From: Xiphophorus maculatus
Lineage: Eukaryota > Chordata > Actinopteri > Cyprinodontiformes > Poeciliidae
Assembly (NCBI RefSeq): GCF_002775205.1
Contig: NC_036450.1
Location: 13,659,479-13,723,478 of the forward strand
DNA: 64,000 nt
Direction of reading: 5' to 3'
Part shown: in pieces, positions 55,701-64,000 of the stretch
Numbering within the stretch: position 1 is the stretch's first letter
Layout: each line of letters opens with the position of its first letter
Notes under the pieces: generated by a model
What the model was told of the DNA's origin: nothing
What the model saw: the letters and a program-made list of their open reading frames with translations, nothing else
Database searches by the model: none
Made by a program: the position numbers and the translations under genes

Positions 55701-58700
55701 GCTGTACCTCCTCTGCGCTCGGCTCCCATACACAGCCGTCGGCTAGTGCTAACGCTCACCCGCTTCCTCCAGTTTCAGACTCATCTTATTAAAGTAAGAC
55801 TTAAAGAGCTAAATATAATTTAAATACTGGTTACTTTCGACAGAAAAAGAAGCCAAGTCTATGAAAGCAATATAGCAATTAAATATTTGGGAAGTACTGG
55901 GAAGCAGTTTTGCTAGTTTTGATTTCAAAGGCACAAGGTGGCAGTTTATCATGATTCAGCCAAAGTAATGAAAAAAACTGCAGTCTGATTTTTATTGTTG
56001 ATGTGTTTCTTCCTATTAAGCAGTGAAAGTAAACAACATGTGTAACATGTCTTTTGCTTTAAGTATTTATTTACTTGAGGGTTTGTTATTTGTGCTGCAG
56101 AGCCACAGCTACAACTAGCTCCTTTGGACTGAACCATTGTTCTAACAATGGCAGGGGGGGAACCTAAAAATTAATTCTTATTTTCTTCTTAGATGAATGG
56201 TAGATTTATTTCATTCTTTGTTTCTATTGCCTTTTTATATTGATATTGTTTAAATACAAAGATTTATTTCATGATTTCTTTGGGGGGGACAATTCTAGAC
56301 TTTTCCAAGATTGGTGGTCCAGACCCCCCGAACCCCCTGGGATTTACGCCTATGCATCATTGTTGCTTGATATATGTTTATGTCACCCAACGATTGAATA
56401 GTAGAAAATTATCTATTTTGTAATAGCAAATAATAAAATATGGTTCTTTTTAGGTCCTTGATGCAATTTTAGAGCTTGTGAAGTTCTGGATAGCTGTATT
56501 GACTGTGTTTGCTGTTTTTATTCTCTGTTACCAAATATTGCATCTACTTACCACATAGCCTGCACAGAAACAGGTTTGAAGACATGTGACCGGCCTGCTG
56601 TGTTCACGCTGAAGCCTCTGGTGAGGAAGAAAGGAGAGAAAAAGATCCGTTTAAGGTTAAGGTTACAAAGCAGGACAGGATTTGTTTAGTGGGCCCAAGC
56701 GGTGGAACATTCCTCCAGCATTCATAGGCAATGTTACCAGGTCAGCAAGAAACGTTGTTAGGTGTAGTTCACTTTTTTGACACTGGGAGGCAGTATGTTA
56801 CCATGTGACCCCAAACAGACAGACTGCACGTGTGAAAGAAAGACCCATCTTACCCATCTCCGTCTAGATGAATGTTGGTATCACTCCACAGGGGCAGGAC
56901 CATCCCAATGGAGCAGTTTTTACTGGAAATTAGCAGAATATAATTTCAGCAAATTAAATAATCTGAAAGTACACAGAAAGTAGTGGCTTGAAAGAGAGAA
57001 TACCTGTCCTTGTCTGGAAAATCCATTCCCAAAACAATGTTTTCTTCCGTGTCTTGATGGCCGTTAGTGTAGATAACAACCATGTAACGCACGCGCTCTG
57101 ACCATCCGCTTTCCAAACGCACAGCCTGGGGGTCGATAGGAGAATATTTGGTGATAACAAAATTACTTCAATAAAGATGCAACAGAGCAACACTGTAGAG
57201 ATATTTTAACTTTAATCCAACGATAAAAATAGTAACAACTTAGAGAGGACTTGAAGTTGTTGTTGAAAGCAGGTCTGGATTATTATTTGGGTCAAATCTG
57301 CCATCTGTGCTTTCTGTTGAAATAGCCTAAAATATGAATCATCTGTTTTAGTGTGCAGTGCTTAACATCTCATCCTTATAAGTTCCCCACAATGGATGTT
57401 TAATATGTGTATAATTTAACTCTGTTTCAATAATGTTAAAGCTGTACATAAATGTAATGATGTTTATGTTTATAGAAGAACAAAAAGCTGACCAGCTTGA
57501 TGCGATCTTCAGACCGCAGGATCTTGAACATGACTTGCAGATGTTGAGGTAAGTCACCTAAAAAGGAAACATTAACATAAAAGATAACCAGAGTAAATAC
57601 AAAATGCAGTTCTCAAATTATAGTTTTATTTATTAAGAGTAAGGGTTTCATGAACAGATACGGAACAAAGTAAGCGGTAAACCTTTGTAGCTGAAACCAA
57701 AATTACCCCAGGAGGATATTGATGACACATACTGAACGTCACATAAGAACCCAGAAAATCATCAAAGCACTGCAGGCCTCTCTGCCTCAGTTAAGGTCAC
57801 AATTCAACAATAAGAAAGAGAGATGGGGTAAAAATAGCAGCCAAGGCAGCATTTCAAGGTGAAAACTATCGCTGATCAAATTCAGCACAAAGGTCCTTCT
57901 CAAATGATCCCAAATAATCTGCTACCAAGCAGAAAAAGCGGAGGAAGAATGCACAGCCATCAATTTGTGAACTTGAGCACAAAGACACTTGGATTATTCA
58001 GCAGAGCAATGATTCAAAGCAAAACTGGCTCAAAAGCCAAAGTGAGGGTTTTCAAGTGGCCTACTTAAATCCAATTGCAATTCTATGGCACAACCTTAAA
58101 CAGGCAGTTTATATAAAAAAAATGTCCAGTGTGGCTGACTTGAAACAACTATTCAAAGAAGAGTGGGTCAAAGTTCCTCCTATATGGTGTAAGAGACTAA
58201 TCGTCAGCAATCACTAATGTTTAATACCAGTTTTCACCTGCGTGGGTATGAAAACATGTTTTCAGGGTTATTTCCACAAAGGGAAAAGCTGCTTTGGATA
58301 AATAACTGAAATCATCATTTGAAAACAGATTTTTGTTCATTGATGCTCTGAAACATTTCAGGTGTGACAAAAAAGGCAATAAACCTTTCCCCCCAACACT
58401 GCAGAAAAATATGGTTTAGTATTTAGCCTTTAGAGTATCAAAGCTTTTGGTGTCTATTTCTTCCTACCTGCATGTTTGTGGTGCGTGGGAGTCTTTGGTC
58501 CCTGTGTGTTGCCGCCCTGCTGGAGAAAGAGGGCAGCTCCTTTGACCATGAAGAAGCTTTCACTGATGCTGGAAAAAAGCAAAACAAAAGGTCTAAATCA
58601 GACTGACAAAGGACATCAACACAGTGGACAGTAATGCGATCAGAAATAGCGAGGCCAACATAAGAATGTTGTGTTTGCTCCAGTAATGATAAACTTTACT

Positions 58701-61700
58701 CAATAATAGAGTAAATACAGCTAATGTCCATTCAGTGTTGGTACAACAAGCTGTTTCCTTTTAAAATGGCTTAATTCTGCTGCTTTTTCTCTCTTCCTCT
58801 CTTAAAAGAAGCTACAAAAAACTTAACTACAAACTATAAATCTCTATTAGCTGACTCATTAAAATATTATATACCCACTTGATAAAAGAGCCTTACAAAC
58901 TCCTTGCACGCTGACTAGGCAGGATTTTGCTGAATGAAACTCAGGCGAGTCCCGATCCAGCATTTAAGACGTGTTGCATGTTTCGCATGCCTTTGCCGAT
59001 CACAATGCCAAAAGACGAACTTCACACTTTAAGACACAGGCAGCAGAAAAAGAGTTTTAGCCCAGTACAGAGTTTGGCTTTGTTCCACCACTTATTTATT
59101 TTCCTCTTTCAACCAAAAACCCACAAAGCCTGGTATGACTGAGTGGGACCATGACAAGGCCTTTTGTTTCAGCTCTGCTGTTACTGTCATTTGATGAGTT
59201 GGCAGCAAAAAAAAAAAAAAAGGGAAAAAAGAAGGCCGAGGCCTGATTTCCTGCACCAACATAATACTAGAAACAATAATTTATTAAAAAACAAAACAAC
59301 ATGAAGACTGTCAAGTGGATTTTTAAACAAATTGACACCGACAATATAAAGAAAAAAACAGAGCTAGTTAATGATATGCAAAGTTTATAGAAAGGGGTTT
59401 TAAAGAAATGAATTCCTAATTGGAGTGCATCTCAGTTGATGACATCACACAAGGCAGAGGAATTGACCTGATCAGATGGGAAAATGATCAACTTTAACAG
59501 CTTTTATCATTTTCTGAAGCATTTTACTTTAGTTTGATTCTAAGAAGTCCAGCATCATGATTGATGCTCTGTGCACTGCAGAGCAAATGGTGATAACATA
59601 CATCTTCAGAACCGATATGCATCTGTTTATGTTCCTGTATGAAAATTTCCATATGTGCATATTCACTACCCAGAAAAAAAGGTGAACATATTCTACTTAT
59701 ATGCCACTGATACCATATATTTAATTGTTGCAAAGCTTTTCTGGAAAACCACACATTAGTCTCACATAAGAGACCAACATGGTTTGGGAAATGGAAAGAC
59801 AAACAAGTAAAAACCTCTGATAAAAACATGCAAAGAACTGCTTTCATATCACATTAAAGGATTCGACAAAAGTCTGGCTGTTTGCAAACAAACTATGAAG
59901 AGATGAGGAATGTGCTTAAACAGTACTGTAACTGAAAGGCTTGAAAAAAGTAAAATTTTTTAGTAAATTAACCCGATGAAACTCTCATGTCTTAAGCTCG
60001 ATACGAGCCCACTCACTACGTTTTGCTGCTCTGAGAACTTACATGAGACAAATCTCCCTCCGAGTCACAGAAGCGTTCTCCACAAGGTGAGGCAGCTCTT
60101 TGAAAATGGATCCTTGTGAAGACTTCACAACTAGATGCATCCTGCTGGTTTTAATGTTTTCAGTCACTTCAGAGAAGTTCAAGCTCGTCCAAAAGGCGGC
60201 CCTCATTTCCACCCTTGTGTCCATGTCCTGCAGCCGCCGTTCCTCTAACTGGAGCCTGATTTGGTTCGACTCATACCGTCTTCCACATCCTTCATCTTCT
60301 CCTTTCCTTCCACCTCACGCTTCTTCCATAGCCGTGCTGCCGGCTTCTCTTCGCAGCATGTGATTCAGCAATCAGCTCTCGCGGTGCAACGCTCTGCAAC
60401 AATGCGCTCATTCATGCGAGTGTGTGCAGGCGGGTGGGAACGTCTCATGTTTGACATGCAAGAATCAAGGCTTCGCGCCGATGATGAATCACGAAACATG
60501 ACGGGGCTTTTTTCAGCCTACAAATCCAGCACAAAGGCAAGAGTGTTCGGCAAAGCTTTGCTGACACATGCCTTGACTTCTGTGACGTTGGTTGGATAAA
60601 GAAAAGCCTTGTTTCTGAGCGGGGGGGTAAAGTTTATGCACTGTTTGTTATGTAAGAGCATGAGAAACAGTTCTTTAAAAATTGAATCTATTTTTTTACC
60701 TGCTTTGTCTATGAGAACAATGGAGGAAAATTAAGTATTGAATAGGCAGGAAGAAAGGCAATACAAGATAAAGTCTACTCTCTTCTCACAGCGTTGTTCA
60801 ATGTTAACTTGTGTTTGACATACAATTTAAAAACTTTGAGGATCAGGACATGAATAATTATGTGGCATTTCCCAGGTCCTAAAATGATTTAAAACAAACC
60901 TCTACTGTATAAAAGCATGACGAGTATTCCAAATATAATATAAGAATAACAACACTTGACTGACTGGTCACCAGAAAGTGTGACCACCTCTATAAAACCA
61001 AACTTTTGACAGTTTTTTGGTGTTAAGGATACAGGTGCATGAAAAAGCCAAGTCACAAAAACTTCAGTAAAGACATTAGAGAAGCCACTATTTATGCAAT
61101 TCAAACCGGGTGAAGTACCGTACAACGCAAAGTTTGTTACTCAACAGGAAAATGAGTGCAGCACAGCTGGGTATCACAGCAAATTTCCCCATAAGTCTAA
61201 CTGTGAAGTGACCAGAGTAATTATGTTTTGGAGCGGTCCAGTCAGAGTATCCATTTGAATCTGATAGAGAAGCCAAAACACAGCATATCAGCACAAATAT
61301 CACTAACAAAAAACTCCTTGGCCTTCTTCCTGTCCAACAATTAATGAATGAAGGCCACTAGTGCCCCAAAAACCTTAACAGAACCAAGACAATAGTACCA
61401 TAAGCAGCATCCAATTATCATGGATGCTTTGTTGTGTCAAAGTGTGAAAAAAAATTGTAAAACAGTTAAACTCATTTAGTAAAGTTGTTCCTTTACTTTT
61501 ACCCCTAAGATCAGAAATCTTCATGTCTGTCCACATTTTGTGACTTCAACTGCTCTTAAAATAGATTCAATTTGTTTTTTTCCCCCTGATCAGATGCTGC
61601 TGAAATCTCTGTCATGACAAAACAAAACCAGCTTTTTGGAGGGAGTAAGTAAAAATAAAAACGACAGCATAAGCTTTTTTTTTTTTTTTAAAGATACCTT

Positions 61701-63854
61701 GTAGAGGAATAAAACAAGGATGTAACCAACCAACTATGTAATATCTCAGAGCTGATGATGTATTTCAGGGTTTTAAAAAAATAATAATCATGAGACTGAG
61801 GAAACATGCAGTCGTTTTCAATAAATTTGAATATATGTCCAGATGAGTCTCGCTTGTCTGATTAAAAACGTCTTTTGAAAAGAACAAACTTTAAGCAGGA
61901 GTAAACATACTTTTCATTAAGCCAACATATCTGTTTTTAAAAATACTTGTTTATTAGTCTGATGTAATACTCTAATTTTAACATCTGGATTCAGATAAAT
62001 AAAGGTGTCAAATAATATTCAACTTTGTATACATATCTGGTCTGAACCATCCTGCTAGACTATCACAACTACAAGCAGCAACATGGCTAATGCAACATCT
62101 ACAAATAGTGTCACCATGGAAACCGTTATCAAAAGCTACACAACGAATACTACCAAACCCATGCAATGCCGTACTATTTTGACAGACTGCGTCTCTTTAC
62201 ACAGAGGCAGAAAGAATAGAGAGAACAGCGAAATGCTTGATGCTGGAGTCAAAGTTCAGTCTGGACTGAAAACAGATCCCACAAGCTCAAAATCTCAATT
62301 CCAAGAAAATATCAGCGAGGTTTCAGAAAAGGTCTGAAAGATGCACCATGTTCAGATCCATACCTGAACAAGGATGTTGTAAAACCTAAGGATAATGTAA
62401 CTGATGAATTCCTTTAGACTAAGTCTCACCTCTGATTATTTTTCCTGTCATCATCACTTCCGAAATCCTGAAAGAAAAAGAAAAGAAAGAGCAGATTTTG
62501 AAATCGTACAGGAGCTGTGAGTGAAATGCTTTAGATCAACTTGGAAATATGGGTCATTCTCTAAGAAGGTCGCTTACCTCTGCATACCTGAGTTCATTTT
62601 ACCTAATAGTCAATTTTTTTAATGTATATATTAGACTGTTCCTTTCATTTTAAAAATTAATTTAGATTATTTAATTATTTAAGAAAACAACTATTCAAGA
62701 TGTCTAGGTAATCAATGTAATGTTTGTAAAAAAAAAAAATTCTGTAATTATTGCAGTTATTTTGAGAAAATTAAGTCTATTTGTCCAAAATGTAAAAAAA
62801 TATCACAATTTAAGTTTTTCCTAATGCTATTCTTAACCACTCTGCTTTCAACAAAATTCTGATTGGAATAAAAACAGCAGATGAAGAAATATTGATACTA
62901 CTTGTATTAGCTCAATGGTTCTAAGTTGAAATATTTTAAAATATTAAGCATAGATAGGAGTGAACCTTTTTTTTTTATTATATTAAATAGTTTTGTTTTT
63001 CTAAACGTACACAATAGATGATTTCTGACTTACACGGTTTGCTGTAGCGCCATCTGCTGGTCGGCTTTCTACCGTTTCATAAACTCTTCAAGAGTCACAA
63101 AGCAGAGATTCTTTTTTTCTTCCTCGTTACAGAATTGAAAGCCAAAGAAAAGAGAATGTGATATGAAGAATTGTTGAGGAAGAAAGGACACAGCTTTTTC
63201 TTCCAACTCAGAAAATCTATTTGTTTTTAATCTGTATAACAACAAAATCTGCAGTTGCAATCTGCAAAATAAAGGATAAAAAAAAAACAAAAAAAAAAAA
63301 AAACAGAAAAATGCTGGCTTGTGTGGTTTTCTAGAGAAAAAATGTTTTCCTGGCAAAGCCACGTGTTATGCCTTTAAATCAGCTGCCATCCCAAAACAGA
63401 GTTGTTTTTGTAAGTTTTATTGCATCACTTAAATATCACGGGTCAATCCAACAGTCTGTGGACCAAAAGACTACCACTCTGCCAAATTGCAAAGGCTGTG
63501 AGAGCCCAAATCCCAGTTAACAAGCAGAGAGAGCAACCTCTGAGTGCAAAATGAGCACTTTGACTTGACAGCTAAAGCCTGGACGGCTCCCCCTCCCCCT
63601 CTGCAGGATTTTGTTTACAAATCCGCTGCAAAAGCTGCAACAAACTAGCGAAACAAAACCCCGTCAAGTGCACAAAACACACAGGCGGAGGTGACTTGCA
63701 GGAGGTTAGTCGCCACACACTGTATCTGTTCGTGCAGGAGCGCTTCTTCACACAAATCCCGACCCCCGACTTTCCCACTCACCTCCCCCGCGCTGCTGCT
63801 GGCCGAGGATGCCGCACTAGGGGTGGGAGATCGCTGCAGAGTCACCAGGGCCAT
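49739..63854 (-). CDS. ssh1: slingshot homolog 1, cofilin phosphatase
   Basis: Dual-specificity phosphatase that dephosphorylates and reactivates cofilin/ADF, driving actin turnover. Fifteen coding exons: 63783-63854, 62430-62467, 58468-58568, 57493-57557, 57004-57125, 56854-56922, 56552-56617, 54195-54389, 54008-54101, 53313-53441, 52957-53003, 52626-52772, 52211-52411, 51031-51667 and 49739-50218. All junctions are GT-AG with matching phases and give 820 residues. The start MALVTLQRSPTPSAASS is the SSH1/SSH2 signature. The SSH-N region (about 25-240) includes SESFFMVKGAALFLQQG. A DEK-C segment (about 245-315) precedes the phosphatase domain. Its P-loop HCKMGVSR places the catalytic Cys at 392, next to human SSH1 Cys393. 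The SKQRHNKLW tail and the KVKPSYQSCKDCM block identify SSH1. The frame ends GAEIASFQ after the last exon, about 230 residues shorter than human SSH1L (1049) and without its serine-rich, 14-3-3/actin-binding tail. The fourth coding exon uses a weak donor, CTG|GTCAGC. A likely alternative first exon is at 60043-60224. Confidence 0.95.
51900..52060. repeat. ssh1: degenerate GGAT/GGAA purine-rich tract in an ssh1 intron
   Basis: Plus-strand GGAAGG, GGATGGA and TGGATGGACGGATGGATG words recur, giving a pyrimidine-rich pseudo-frame on the other strand. It is low-complexity sequence within the intron between 52211 and 51667. Confidence 0.6.
53555..53965. mobile_element. Tc1-like (Sleeping Beauty-type) deleted element in an ssh1 intron
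   Basis: The left side ACAGTTCTGACCAGATATTTACATACC resembles the inverted-repeat start of salmonid-type Tc1-like elements. Near the other end GGCTACGAGAAGGACACCCAAAACGTTTGA resembles the end of their transposase gene. Most of the body is missing. Confidence 0.45.
55047..56354. mobile_element. 1308-bp hAT-type non-autonomous element with 8-bp target duplication
   Basis: The left end GAAGGGCGTAAATCCCA and the right end (reverse complement CATAGGCGTAAATCCCA) form an inverted repeat. Perfect CATCATTG copies flank it (55039-55046 and 56355-56362). Both ends are followed by GGGGGGGAC-type sequence. The interior has no transposase frame. It lies in the ssh1 intron between coding exons 7 and 8. Confidence 0.8.
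57700..58400 (+). mobile_element. Tc1-like transposase remnant in an ssh1 intron
   Basis: Plus-strand pieces include LNPIAILWHNLKQAV (about 58065-58112, matching the LNPIExLWHDLKxAV block) and VADLKQLFKEEWVKVPPIWCKRLIVS (about 58131-58208), separated by a frameshift. A GTGACAAAAAAGGCAATAAACC end-like sequence lies near 58362-58385. The element is antisense to ssh1. Confidence 0.65.
58569..60042 (-). other. ssh1: ssh1 intron upstream of coding exon 3
   Basis: No exon is recognised between coding exon 3 and the candidate alternative exon. A poly-A run is at 59207-59221. Small open frames are without content. Confidence 0.4.
60043..60224 (-). CDS. ssh1: candidate alternative first coding exon of ssh1
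   Basis: An ATG at 60224 opens a 60-codon frame starting MDTRVEMRAAFWTSLNFSEV. It ends at a consensus donor CTCAT|GTAAGT (60043/60042) in phase 2. The next ssh1 exon downstream (58568) accepts exactly phase 2, so splicing would fuse this segment to ISESFFMVKGAALF and replace residues encoded by exons 1 and 2. An in-frame TGA upstream, with no acceptor-like sequence before it, suggests a first exon, preceded by a small upstream ORF. The sequence to about 60600 is richer in CG than the surrounding intron, as a promoter might be. Family precedent is plausible but not verified; the exon could be fortuitous. Confidence 0.45.
60600..62429 (-). other. ssh1: ssh1 intron 2, distal part
   Basis: No recognisable exon or transposon terminus. 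A poly-T/A tract is at about 61675-61692. The open frames at 61088-61309 and 62083-62337 show no family features. Confidence 0.4.
62468..63782 (-). other. ssh1: ssh1 intron 1
   Basis: It is bounded by GAG|GTGAGT (donor at 63782) and TTTCAG (acceptor at 62468). The content is AT-rich with poly-A at about 63281-63302; nothing else is seen. Confidence 0.7.
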
Positions 63855-64000
63855 GGCTGGTGGACTGCAGCGGCCGCGGAGGGCAGCAGAGGAGCAGGGA
63901 AGGGAGGGGAGAAGGATGCGCCGCTGCTTCTGCCTCTGTCACCGGGTAGAAAATAATGCCTAGTCAGACCCTCTCATCCAGCGGCACCTGACTCCACAGA
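63855..64000 (-). promoter_or_regulatory. ssh1: 5' UTR and proximal promoter region of ssh1 (partial)
   Basis: GC-rich sequence (GCAGCGGCCGCGG near 63868-63880) lies immediately upstream of the ssh1 start codon and runs to the window edge. No TATA box is visible. The transcription start is not resolved. Confidence 0.4.

Overview
This window is vertebrate nuclear DNA, almost certainly from a ray-finned (teleost) fish. The genes are split by GT-AG introns. Intergenic and intronic DNA is AT-rich and carries many short, internally deleted DNA transposons (Tc1/mariner-like and hAT-like) plus long (TA)n and (GACA)n/(GATA)n microsatellites. Gene content and order match the block CMKLR1 - ISCU - TMEM119 - SELPLG - CORO1C - SSH1, known from human chromosome 12q23-q24. 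I cannot name the species.

Layout from left to right. 441-1454 (-): chemerin/chemoattractant-type GPCR, cmklr1-like. About 1990-2640 (-): decayed LINE tail. 4090-6854 (+): iscu, five exons. 8689-9516 (-): tmem119, convergent with iscu. 17479-18981 (-): selplg (PSGL-1), single coding exon. 23470-30675 (-): coro1c, ten coding exons reconstructed to 474 residues, with a candidate non-coding first exon near 35.3-35.5 kb. 37325-39553 (-): an unrecognised 742-residue, mostly disordered-looking protein between coro1c and ssh1. 49739-63854 (-): ssh1, 15 coding exons reconstructed to 820 residues, whose first coding exon lies 150 bases from the right edge.

The genes do not form a pathway; they are a conserved syntenic block. 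Three of them belong to actin biology or leukocyte trafficking: coro1c binds F-actin, ssh1 is the cofilin phosphatase, and selplg is the selectin ligand. cmklr1 also acts in leukocyte guidance. iscu is a mitochondrial Fe-S scaffold and tmem119 a single-pass membrane protein.

Nothing here is a prokaryotic-style defence system, CRISPR array or operon. The observations most worth a second look are an apparent alternative first coding exon of ssh1 (60043-60224) that joins exon 3 in the correct phase, the unrecognised gene, an ssh1 reading frame with no long C-terminal tail, a GC-AG intron in coro1c, a (TA)33 tract beginning 20 bases inside a coro1c splice donor, and three hAT-like elements with intact 8-bp target-site duplications.
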